A stretch of 64,000 nt of DNA from Parvularcula sp. (GTDB lineage: Bacteria; Pseudomonadota; Alphaproteobacteria; Caulobacterales; Parvularculaceae): assembly GCA_002704915.1 (NCBI GenBank), contig PAIP01000075.1, positions 1 to 64,000 on the forward strand, in the 5' to 3' direction. The position numbers and the translations under genes are program-made. Shown one piece after another: positions 1 to 8,426 of the stretch (position 1 is its first letter; each line of letters begins with the position of its first letter). Below the pieces are notes generated by a model that had not been told where the DNA came from, did no database searches, and worked only from the letters and a program-made list of their open reading frames with translations.

Positions 1-8
1 CTCTGGGT

Positions 9-605
9 TTGATGGACACGCCGCGACCGGCCGCAAGGCGCGTCATCCAACGCCTGCGCGATATAGGCGTTTCGAAAATGATGATGATTTCTGGCGATAA
101 TCAACAAGTCGCAAATGCGATCGCGCGCGAGGTTTGTCTTGATCACGCCTTCGGCGATCTTATGCCCGACGATAAAGTCGAAAAAATCAAAGAGTTAAAA
201 AAATCCGGTGGCGTCGCCATGGTAGGGGACGGCGTAAACGATGCGCCCGCAATGGCGAACGCCACGGTTGGCATCGCAATGGGCGCCGCAGGTTCGGACG
301 TGGCGCTCGAAACGGCCGATGTCGCCTTGATGGCGGATGAGCTTGAAGCGCTGCCATTCGCCGTTGGCCTCAGCCGCGGGACTGCCCGAATTATTCGTCA
401 GAATCTTTGGGTTAGCCTGGGCATTGTCGCAATTCTTGTTCCTGCGACGCTTTTCGGGCTCGGCATTGGGCCCGCTGTCTTGGTGCATGAAGGATCGACC
501 CTTATTGTCGTCTTGAATGCATTACGGTTATTGGCGTATCGCGAGCCTTCTAACACGATATACGAGCTTGGCGATCTTGGGCCCCTGGATCAGTCAGCCA
601 GCTGA
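9..605 (+). CDS. Heavy-metal P-type ATPase, C-terminal part (5' end at or before window edge)
   Basis: Translation has the P-type ATPase hinge GDGVNDAPAMANATVGIAMG plus C-terminal TM helices; N-terminus missing. Confidence 0.9.
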   Translation: MMDTPRPAARRVIQRLRDIGVSKMMMISGDNQQVANAIAREVCLDHAFGDLMPDDKVEKIKELKKSGGVAMVGDGVNDAPAMANATVGIAMGAAGSDVALETADVALMADELEALPFAVGLSRGTARIIRQNLWVSLGIVAILVPATLFGLGIGPAVLVHEGSTLIVVLNALRLLAYREPSNTIYELGDLGPLDQSAS

Positions 606-886
606 TATCTCGAAAAGTTTCGCTGATAGATTTTCGACTTATGATCTTTTGTGTGTGCGTTTCGTAGGCTGGTGAGCGCCGCTCGCATGACTATCCGGCG
701 CTATTTTCAATTCTGGATGATTGCTTTCAGCGCCTCGCTTCGGGAGCGGCGCTTATCCCGATATTCAGCTGCCAATTGTTTCAGGTTCACAATATTCCGT
801 TTTACCGCAAGTGCGAGCTATGAGCCCGCAACCAGTTATGTGTGCGTTCTAACTGTCGGCGGACGCCACCAATCATTGCGGACCGT

Positions 887-1132
887 TCATTGGCTTTGCA
901 GGTCGGAGACGATATTTGGCAAAAACGTCTCGAGGGTTTGAAGTTCTGCTTCCGTAATAGGGACGCTGTCAAAACCGATCAGCCTAATGGAGCGCGTTGA
1001 CAGAGAGGCAGGCGCTGCGTGCTGTTGAACGAGTGATTCCCGGACGATTTTGGGGCAACGCATGCGTTTGTGCTTTCGTCGGGGGATAATTGTCATAGAT
1101 TCAGTTTTATGGTTGTCCGATCGGTGAGCCAA
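887..1132 (-). CDS. Small hypothetical protein
   Basis: 81-aa ORF with plausible composition; no recognised family. Confidence 0.3.
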   Translation of the reverse strand: MAHRSDNHKTESMTIIPRRKHKRMRCPKIVRESLVQQHAAPASLSTRSIRLIGFDSVPITEAELQTLETFLPNIVSDLQSQ

Positions 1133-1485
1133 GAATCATGAACCGAGCGCACGGTAACGAAATGTGCGCCATCATCGCACCTTAGCAGGTGAAAAGGGAA
1201 TGTTCGCGTAAATCTCGCCACTAGCCTCGCGCTTTTTTTCGCCCGTTGCGCAGATTAACTCAATATTTTCGGACGGAGATGGGTTGGCCTTGTCTGCGGC
1301 GCGTTTGCGTGTGGGTGGGTGACGCCGGTGCGTGGTGCGCCCGGAGGCTCGACGCAGCCTTCCGCATAGAACCTGAGGCTTGTGGAAATGGTGACACCTA
1401 ACGGCGAGCGCCGTGTAATACAAAGTTGACCATGAACGGCATAACCCATTGAAAGCATTGTCGAAAATATTTGATGCGGAGCCCC

Positions 1486-1499
1486 TCACTCGCGCCATT
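1486..1499 (+). repeat. Putative left att core TCACTCGCGCCATT, repeated at 45651-45664
   Basis: 14-bp exact match to the end of the tRNA-Asp 3' fragment at the right end of the element. Confidence 0.5.
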
Positions 1500-1559
1500 A
1501 AATCCAAACAAGATTAGACACTTACGGACTTGGCGGAAGGCTTGGGTTGCGTACTCTTC

Positions 1560-1588
1560 ACGCTGGGTAAGCACAGGGTAAGCAGAAT
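1560..1588 (+). repeat. Left-end copy of integrase-arm-like repeat ACGCTGGGTAAGC-N4-GGTAAGCA
   Basis: Imperfect 29-bp direct repeat of 45464-45492. Confidence 0.6.
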
Positions 1589-1671
1589 GAAACCGCAATT
1601 CGCCTTTTGAGTGCAGTTGCGCACATGACTACCCCCTCGTTGAATGACCAAGAAAATTATGAGGTTGGCAA

Positions 1672-3048
1672 ATGTTCAATGCGGAATACAACCCATTCGG
1701 AAAGAGGCTCGCGGAGCTGGAGGCGACCGATCTCGAAAAGTTGCGTCAGGTTTCCGAGGGCTGGTACATCGAATATAAGTCGGCGCTCCCTACGCCGAAC
1801 AAAGTAGCCAAAGCCGTGGCGGCTTTTGCGAATACATATGGCGGTTGGCTCTTTATAGGAATTGAAGAAGCCCAAAACCGTCAACGCACAGCCGGAGGCT
1901 TTCCTGGATTAGACGCCACCAAAATTGCTGGAGAAGATGAACGCCTACGGAATTCTATAGCCGCCAATATTTTTCCGACGCCTTATTTTGAGACCAAGCA
2001 CATATACGGGTCGACGGACGCGACATTACCCCCTTCCAGAGCGGTGATTGTAATTTTCGTTCCCCGTAGCTCCGAGACGCCTCATATTCACTCCGATGGC
2101 CGCATATATCGTCGGGTTGGCGATCAATCCGATCCCAAACATGAAGTCGATCCGTACCAAGTCCAAAAGTTGTCCGCACGTAAGGCTGACTTAGAGAGCA
2201 AAGTAGAAGAACGACTTGCTCTTGCCCCTCCGTTACCGCAAGGCGAGAGGGGGCTTTCCCTTGTCGATGTTATTATCAGGCCGCGGCCTTGGGGAGAAAG
2301 ACTCCCCGATCATGAGCTAACATATGAAGATTTTTATGATGTGATGGCGAACGATTCCGTAATGCCTATTTCAAATTGCTTTACGTCTCCTTACGGCTTT
2401 ATCGGGCGGCAAAGCGCGGGTGAAGTTCAACTTGAGTACAACGCTGTTTGGCAATATCACCATGACGGGCTTTCGCTCGTTACAATGCCGTTGCTACACT
2501 TCTCAGAGAATTCGCCCCCGGATAAACACCTGCAATACCTTCAGTACTATTCACAGGGGCCTGCTTATCTATCGGAGTATGAAAAAAGAGGGCTGAAGGG
2601 GTATCCCGTCATCGATCTCAACTGGCTGCTTGCCTTTCTCACCGGTGTCATAAAAAAACACGCGGTCATTGAAAACAAGTCAAAATTGCCGCCTCCGTAT
2701 GAAGCCAAGTTGCGCATTCGGAACACAAGCAGGGTAGTCCCGTTCTTGGGTGTTAAATCCTACCTGGATTTCATTGGGAAAAGCGGAATTCCATTTATTA
2801 CGACCGCCGATCTGCAGTTTCCACCCGGACGGGGATTTTCTCAATTGGCCGCCGCTTCTGACACCGAAGCGATAGATCCCGTGGGGATAAACGTCGGCGT
2901 GTTGTTTGCCCTCGCGCTGAACTGTGTCGGCATACCGATACATGTGAGCGGCATCGATGGCGGCGATGGTGCAAAACTAAACGAGGTTGTGAACATTACT
3001 GCTGAGGCAAAGAACGTTCAGAATATCATAAATGGGCAGACCGGCTAA
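1672..3048 (+). CDS. AlbA_2 / Schlafen AAA_4-like putative DNA-binding protein
   Basis: N-terminal 'EYKSALPTPNKVAKAVAAFANTYGGWLFIGIEE' is typical of AlbA_2 domains. Confidence 0.75.
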   Translation: MFNAEYNPFGKRLAELEATDLEKLRQVSEGWYIEYKSALPTPNKVAKAVAAFANTYGGWLFIGIEEAQNRQRTAGGFPGLDATKIAGEDERLRNSIAANIFPTPYFETKHIYGSTDATLPPSRAVIVIFVPRSSETPHIHSDGRIYRRVGDQSDPKHEVDPYQVQKLSARKADLESKVEERLALAPPLPQGERGLSLVDVIIRPRPWGERLPDHELTYEDFYDVMANDSVMPISNCFTSPYGFIGRQSAGEVQLEYNAVWQYHHDGLSLVTMPLLHFSENSPPDKHLQYLQYYSQGPAYLSEYEKRGLKGYPVIDLNWLLAFLTGVIKKHAVIENKSKLPPPYEAKLRIRNTSRVVPFLGVKSYLDFIGKSGIPFITTADLQFPPGRGFSQLAAASDTEAIDPVGINVGVLFALALNCVGIPIHVSGIDGGDGAKLNEVVNITAEAKNVQNIINGQTG

Positions 3049-3192
3049 CCTTGCACCATTAAGCGCGAATAGATAGCGGACAATAGCCACGCCCCTTGAT
3101 AACTGGCTTTAACCAAGAGCAGGCGGTCGGCTCCCCCAAAAATGTTACTTTATGCAACCGTCCACCTGTTCCCTTATAGGGATGATCAGTGG

Positions 3193-3960
3193 CTATGTTT
3201 GATGGTTGCCAGTCTCGGGGGCTTTTGCTTCTGTCGAACGGGAAAACAGTAGTGAGAGTTCACGTTGGTCAATTTTTTCCGGCAAATCGGTAATATACGG
3301 TCGAAGCGATGCAACCGCCTTCAGCGTGTTTGAAGTTATTTTATCGAAAAAATCATCTCGGGCTTGTTTGTCTTGAAATACGCCAGCCGAATCGCTGCGA
3401 TTGAAATTTGTAGCATTGTTCTCGCTATTTTTTGCGGCGTCGGCAGTGTCTAAGGCGTCATTGTGTAGATCAATGTGCGCATTTTGAAGATCCAAATAGA
3501 CTGCCCCGATCTCCGGCCCGAAAATCGAAGCCGAAACAAATGATTTTTGGAGACAGTCTGAGAACAAAGGGTCTTTTTCTTCCAGGCAAGACAAAACGCC
3601 ATGCGCTCCAAAGTAGAATGTTTGGGCCGGAGATAGCTTGTCAATTGTCCCTGAGAAATTCAGCGCCTTCATACCTTTGGCAATTCCTGCCTTGTGAGAA
3701 ACATATACAAGGACTTGAGTGAGCGCATAAGACTTATCAGTAATGTCTTTCATATAATCGATCGCGAGTTCTCGATCATGCTGATATCGTGCTTTCTGCT
3801 TCCAGAGCTGAAATGTCCTGAAAGCGACAAGACCAAGCAGGAGTGTCGCGCCAGCGGTAAGTATATTTGCCATCGCTCCCCAAAATTGAAATGTGAGAGT
3901 CCAATCGAGTCCATTAGGATAGAATCTGGAGCTGAATTCAGTCACAATTTTAAATCCCAT
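3193..3960 (-). CDS. Hypothetical protein with one predicted N-terminal TM helix, retron-linked
   Basis: 255-aa ORF 22 bp downstream of the RT gene on the same strand; hydrophobic segment 'AMANILTAGATLLLGLVAF'. Confidence 0.75.
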   Translation of the reverse strand: MGFKIVTEFSSRFYPNGLDWTLTFQFWGAMANILTAGATLLLGLVAFRTFQLWKQKARYQHDRELAIDYMKDITDKSYALTQVLVYVSHKAGIAKGMKALNFSGTIDKLSPAQTFYFGAHGVLSCLEEKDPLFSDCLQKSFVSASIFGPEIGAVYLDLQNAHIDLHNDALDTADAAKNSENNATNFNRSDSAGVFQDKQARDDFFDKITSNTLKAVASLRPYITDLPEKIDQRELSLLFSRSTEAKAPETGNHQT

Positions 3961-3982
3961 CTTTAGGGCGTAGTTGGCGGGC

Positions 3983-5743
3983 TCAAGTGCCGATTAATGC
4001 CGCGCTTCGCTCTTTGTTCATCATACGTGAACTGTAATCCGAAATCGCACCTTCAATGGCATTCAGCAAAGGTTCGAAGCCCGCGAAATCCGGCGCTTGT
4101 GCAAGTTTGGCTACGACTTCCTCTGCGAACCGGGATTTCCCGTAACTGGTTTCGTCGCCGTGGTCTTTTTTTATATCAAATGGTTTGCCTTTGACTTTTT
4201 GCGATTTTAGCCGATCTGAAAACAGATCTTCTATGCAGGTTTTTGCCTTTTCGCCAACATGCGGAGTCTTCACTAGATAAAGATTATCGACGATATGGAA
4301 CATGCATTGTGGCGTTCCAGCCTTCACCTCTAGCTCGCTTCGCTTGTTGGCGGCTTTGAGGATTCTATCGACGCCGTCATCGTTATCCGCAATGACAATA
4401 ACGGGAGCCGAAAGCGGACGGTGACGGTACAGCTTAAGTCGATTGCTGTAGCTTTCTATCAGCTTGGTCAATTGGCTTGCGGATGAACCGAGTTCCAGCA
4501 CGGTGTTGTTCATATACGAAGCAGGCAGAAACCGGATCTGGCGCTTGGATTTGCCCTTTTCCTCAGATGCCAGTTGGGGGTGGAGCGCTCCTCGCGCTTT
4601 TAGCGCGCTTTTCAGATACATGACATCGGTTTTGCCTTCCGTGACGATTAGAGGCGCTTCTGGCGCTACACAGTATTTATAAAAGAGGAAACGACGATAT
4701 AATTCTTTGACGGCGCGCGGTGTTTTGAAATTTTCACGTTTATTAAGTTGCTCGGAGCGGTCGCGACGGGCTTTTACGAAATAAAGATGGGCGAGACGCC
4801 CTTCGAGGGGCGCCAATTCGGAAATCCATTTCGGGGCGCCGGACGGGTCTAGTTCACCTCCCGGGACAAAATACTTGCCGGTAGAGAATAAAGTATGCGT
4901 CATGCTTCGAATGGTACGGTAGGCCGGTTGGCTGATATTTATCTTTTCGTTGATAACGAGGCCAGTCGCTTCTTGCCGGGAACCGCATATCTGCATGCGA
5001 GTCTTGGCCGTATTAATTTTGAACCCTGCATTTTTAATTTCGTCGCGCAACGATCTCATCAAGCGCCATTTGTGCGGCGAGGTTGCAATCTTCTTTGCTA
5101 GCTTTGGGGGAAATGTGCGCTGCGCTGTTGAGAAAGTGAGATCATCGACGTAACGGGTGTATGTGCATCCGGTGCTTTTCGCGAGACGGGCTAGGCGAAC
5201 ATCGAGGATCCGCGCAATCAGGTTCGATATAACGGGCGAGCAGGGGCTTCCCTGCGGAAGCCTGCCTTCGTGACATGCAATCTGGGCGATCGTTGTGGCC
5301 GCTTCATCCGTAAGTGCAAAATTGCTGTCTTTTATGAAGAATCCGCGGACGCGGCCGAAATTGATTGTCCCAAAAAAATCTGACAGGTCGATGTTAAGGA
5401 CATAGCGATGTCGACGGTGCGGCACTGCATTCGTAACAATACTTCGCCCCCGGTGATAACCGTGGCTAATGCTGCGACGGTTGGGTGTTTCTGATTCTAT
5501 TTCTTCCAGGCAATCATAAAGCACGGCTGCAAGTTGCGTTTGAAGCAATTTCAAACGCGGTTCCGGCGCCTCGATCCGCCGTTCTCCGCCCCCCTTCTTG
5601 GGTATGGTGAAAATTGAGTACTTGTCTGCTGCGGGCGTTTTATAAAGGACATACGCCAGGCCCTTAGGAGTGAAATGGAGTAGTTTCGCTAGGTCGGAAC
5701 GGGTTTTCGCAGCTTTTAATTCATCCAGTCGTCCCATTCCCAC
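3983..5743 (-). CDS. Retron-type reverse transcriptase with C-terminal TOPRIM-like domain
   Basis: RT catalytic motif RYVDDLTFS; retron-type NAVPH (NAxxH) and ATGLVIN (VTG-like) motifs; C-terminus has 'LIVTEGKTDVMYLKSAL' and 'PVIVIADNDDGVDRI' (TOPRIM E and DxD-like). Confidence 0.9.
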   Translation of the reverse strand: MGMGRLDELKAAKTRSDLAKLLHFTPKGLAYVLYKTPAADKYSIFTIPKKGGGERRIEAPEPRLKLLQTQLAAVLYDCLEEIESETPNRRSISHGYHRGRSIVTNAVPHRRHRYVLNIDLSDFFGTINFGRVRGFFIKDSNFALTDEAATTIAQIACHEGRLPQGSPCSPVISNLIARILDVRLARLAKSTGCTYTRYVDDLTFSTAQRTFPPKLAKKIATSPHKWRLMRSLRDEIKNAGFKINTAKTRMQICGSRQEATGLVINEKINISQPAYRTIRSMTHTLFSTGKYFVPGGELDPSGAPKWISELAPLEGRLAHLYFVKARRDRSEQLNKRENFKTPRAVKELYRRFLFYKYCVAPEAPLIVTEGKTDVMYLKSALKARGALHPQLASEEKGKSKRQIRFLPASYMNNTVLELGSSASQLTKLIESYSNRLKLYRHRPLSAPVIVIADNDDGVDRILKAANKRSELEVKAGTPQCMFHIVDNLYLVKTPHVGEKAKTCIEDLFSDRLKSQKVKGKPFDIKKDHGDETSYGKSRFAEEVVAKLAQAPDFAGFEPLLNAIEGAISDYSSRMMNKERSAALIGT

Positions 5744-5781
5744 CCTCAGCTCAAAAGCAACCGTTTCCTACAGTATGAAAA

Positions 5782-5932
5782 AACCCACAGGCACTCCTTT
5801 GCGATACGCATAGATGTGCAGTCCATGATAACGCTGGACAACACTGTACAGCACTGGGATGGCGTTGGGAGCAGCGTCGCCAACATTGTTTTCATACGCC
5901 GCGATTCGCGACGATAAGTCTGCCTGTGGGTT
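5782..5932 (-). ncRNA. Candidate retron msr-msd ncRNA
   Basis: Perfect 12-bp inverted repeat AACCCACAGGCA/TGCCTGTGGGTT (5921-5932 / 5782-5793) enclosing 127 nt; internal hairpins at 5897-5913 and 5821-5839; ends 38 nt upstream of the RT start. Confidence 0.65.
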
Positions 5933-6169
5933 CTCGTATAGACGGCCGCTGATTCCAGCCTGCACACAAGACTTTCAGTCCACGCCTTCCTATCGCTTGA
6001 CCGTGATTTTGTAGCCTTTCTCAATGTCCATCGTGTGTAAGAGACACGCACTCGTGTCGAATCAAAACGTGTCGCCCATTCCAACGGCGAAAGTCGGAAA
6101 AACCTAGATAAGCAGAGATGTAAATCCCATGCAGGCGGGGCCGGGCGGACGGCGCGTCTGCCCGAAAGC

Positions 6170-6250
6170 GCCGGCCGCGCAAGGCGGCGGTTCTTTATCT
6201 GCTTTAAATCAGACTGAAAACCTCCGACCTGGCCGCCTTGCGCGGCCGGC
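6170..6250. repeat. 19-bp perfect inverted repeat with 43-nt AT-richer spacer upstream of ardA
   Basis: GCCGGCCGCGCAAGGCGGC (6170-6188) versus GCCGCCTTGCGCGGCCGGC (6232-6250). Confidence 0.85.
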
Positions 6251-6330
6251 TCGTTCTTCCGGGCGGTCCGGCCTTCTCGCCGCCCGACCCCGCCTTCGCG
6301 GGAATTTGCGGGGCGGGGAGGAGGTTGAGA

Positions 6331-6927
6331 ATGTCTTGTTCCAACGAGAAACTGGCGCCCGCGGGGAGGGCCCGCGAGGTGGCCGCGGACGTAAGCGACA
6401 ACGCTGCTGCGGATAGCGCGGCGCGTCCGCGGATATATGTAGCGTGCCTCGCCGCCTACAATAACGGCCGGTTGCATGGAGCTTGGATTGAATGCAGCGA
6501 CGCGGGCGACGTCCGCGAGGCTGTCGCCGCCATGTTGGCGGCGAGCCCGGAGCCGAACGCCGAAGAATGGGCGATCCATGATTATGACGGCTTCGAGGGC
6601 GCGAGCGTTTCCGAATATACCGGGTTTGATGACGTATGCGCCCTCGCGGAATTCATCGGCGAGCATGGGAGCCTCGGCGCCAAACTCTATGCGCATTTCG
6701 GCGAAGACCTCAACGAGGCGATCGCCGCGTTTGAGGAATATGCGGGCGAATTCAAATCCGCCGCCGATTTCGCCGAGGACCTGATCCGCGAGACCGGCCC
6801 CGAAATCCCCAAAGCCCTCGAATTCTATATCGACTGGGCTTCGCTCGCCCGCGACATGGAGCTGAATGGCGAGATTCTCGCTTTCGAGACGGCGATCGAC
6901 GAAGTCCACATCTTCTGGGCGCGGTGA
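6331..6927 (+). CDS. ardA: Antirestriction protein ArdA
   Basis: 'PRIYVACLAAYNNGRLHGAWIE', 'EEWAIHDYDGFEG' and 'FEEYAGEF..AEDLI' are ArdA hallmarks; start chosen inside ORF 6238-6927. Confidence 0.9.
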   Translation: MSCSNEKLAPAGRAREVAADVSDNAAADSAARPRIYVACLAAYNNGRLHGAWIECSDAGDVREAVAAMLAASPEPNAEEWAIHDYDGFEGASVSEYTGFDDVCALAEFIGEHGSLGAKLYAHFGEDLNEAIAAFEEYAGEFKSAADFAEDLIRETGPEIPKALEFYIDWASLARDMELNGEILAFETAIDEVHIFWAR

Positions 6928-7382
6928 TGGGGATGGGCGACGACCAGAAACCCGGACCCACCGCGGCTGACCGGGAAAGCGGCTGGGCTGGTTCTTCACT
7001 GGCCGACCGGATCAGGCGGTATGACCTCTCGATTGGCGCGCGGCTGCGCGACGCGCGTACCGCCAAAAGGAAATCGCAGGACTGGCTGGCGCAAGCTACG
7101 GGCGTCTCATACCAGTCGATCCAGCGCTACGAACGCGGGGCTGCGATCAGCGCGGGCCGCCTCGTCGAAGCGGCGGACGCCCTCGACGTCTCTGTTGCGT
7201 TCCTGATGCGCGATATCGTGAACCGCGAGACCTACCCGCTGACGAAGACGCGAGACCTCGGCAAAAGCCGCTCCGCGCTCTCCAACGAAGCCTATCACGC
7301 TGCCAGGCTCCTCGATGAGGTGCGCGACCGTGACATCCGCCGAAGCCTGATCACGATCATCGAAAGGCTCGCGGCCGTTTAG
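6924..7382 (+). CDS. XRE-family helix-turn-helix regulator
   Basis: 'IGARLRDARTAKRKSQDWLAQATGVSYQSIQRYERGAAISAGRLVEAADAL'; overlaps ardA stop by 4 bp. Confidence 0.9.
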   Translation: MMGMGDDQKPGPTAADRESGWAGSSLADRIRRYDLSIGARLRDARTAKRKSQDWLAQATGVSYQSIQRYERGAAISAGRLVEAADALDVSVAFLMRDIVNRETYPLTKTRDLGKSRSALSNEAYHAARLLDEVRDRDIRRSLITIIERLAAV

Positions 7383-7582
7383 GCGGGGGTGTTTCTTCAC
7401 GCCATGCTCTGAAACGAATCTGCGCGGCTGAGTTCGTCTGGCGAGAGGCTCAAATTCCCGCCATCTCGCGGACATTCTCCTGGCGCCGCCATTCCGGTCT
7501 TTCAGATTGGCTTTGCTCGGATCAGCCCTTTGTTCCCCGTCTTTGCCTTTAAGGACCTGGACGGCGCCCGCCGCCCCTGAAA

Positions 7583-7665
7583 CCGGCGCGCCGAAGAAAT
7601 TTCCCCTGCGGGCGCAAGCGCGCCCGCATTCCTCTCGGGAAGATCAAATTTCTTCGCTTCGCCGG
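7583..7665. repeat. 20-bp inverted repeat (2 mismatches) with nested 9-bp hairpin, upstream of DUF736 gene
   Basis: CCGGCGCGCCGAAGAAATTT (7583-7602) versus AAATTTCTTCGCTTCGCCGG (7646-7665); nested TGCGGGCGC-AAGC-GCGCCCGCA at 7607-7628. Confidence 0.8.
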
Positions 7666-7801
7666 TGCTCCGCTTCGCTCCGCCCGCTTTTTGGTTTTGG
7701 CTTTTCGACGGTTCAGGGCCGGACGTTCGCTGTCCTTTCGGTCCGGCGTCGACGGGGACAAGGGTCTCCGGAATTAAGAAGCAACTGAAAGGAAATCGGA
7801 A

Positions 7802-8125
7802 ATGGCGAACGCACTTGGATATGTTAGCGAGACCGCAATCGGCTTTGAAGGCCACCTCGCAATGATTAACCTCTCCGTCGCGATCCGCATCGAGAAAGTC
7901 GAGGAGAAAAGTTCGGACCGCGCTGCGGATTATCGCATCTTCGCTGGCGAGACGATGACCGAGATCGGCGGCGGATGGCTGCGCACCTCGAAATCCTCTG
8001 GCCGGGAATACATCTCGCTCTCCTTCGCCGATCCGCAGATCGGCCCGCGGAAGGTTTATGCGAACCTTGCGCCGGTGAAAGGCCGGGAAGACCGCCACGT
8101 CATCCTCTGGAACCCGCAGGGGTAA
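7802..8125 (+). CDS. DUF736 family protein
   Basis: 'GYVSETAIGFEGHLAMINLSVAIRIEKVEEKSSDRAADYRIFAG..EIGGGWLRTSKSSGREYISLSFADPQIG'. Confidence 0.9.
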   Translation: MANALGYVSETAIGFEGHLAMINLSVAIRIEKVEEKSSDRAADYRIFAGETMTEIGGGWLRTSKSSGREYISLSFADPQIGPRKVYANLAPVKGREDRHVILWNPQG

Positions 8126-8426
8126 GGCGCATCTCTCAACAGTTATCGGAAAGCCGCTCCGGGCGATGCCCGGGGCGGCTATTACGCTTGAACAGGCTTA
8201 TGCCGCGATAGGGGAGCGGGCTTAAACAACGTTAGACCGTGTCGGTTTCTACCGGTATCCGTAATCGTCTTGCATGGTCTGCATCGCGCGCCGAAAGTGC
8301 CATAACGAATTCAACAAGTCTTTTTTTGGAGCTGCAGTAAGATGGATTATAGCAAATCCGGCCCTTGAAGATGTCATCTTCTCAATAATCATTGCAAACG
8401 ACAGTAAACTGTATTCAAAAGGTCCA

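Noticed and set aside
1398-1499. Possible intact tRNA gene at the left att
   Set aside because: Only the last 14 nt match; no T-arm (GGTTCAA), anticodon arm or D-arm is present.
6476-6784. 102-aa plus-strand ORF inside ardA
   Set aside because: Alternate frame of ardA with no independent support.
5746-6999. 417-aa minus-strand ORF
   Set aside because: Runs antisense through ardA and across the retron ncRNA; Arg/Pro/Gly-rich high-GC artefact.
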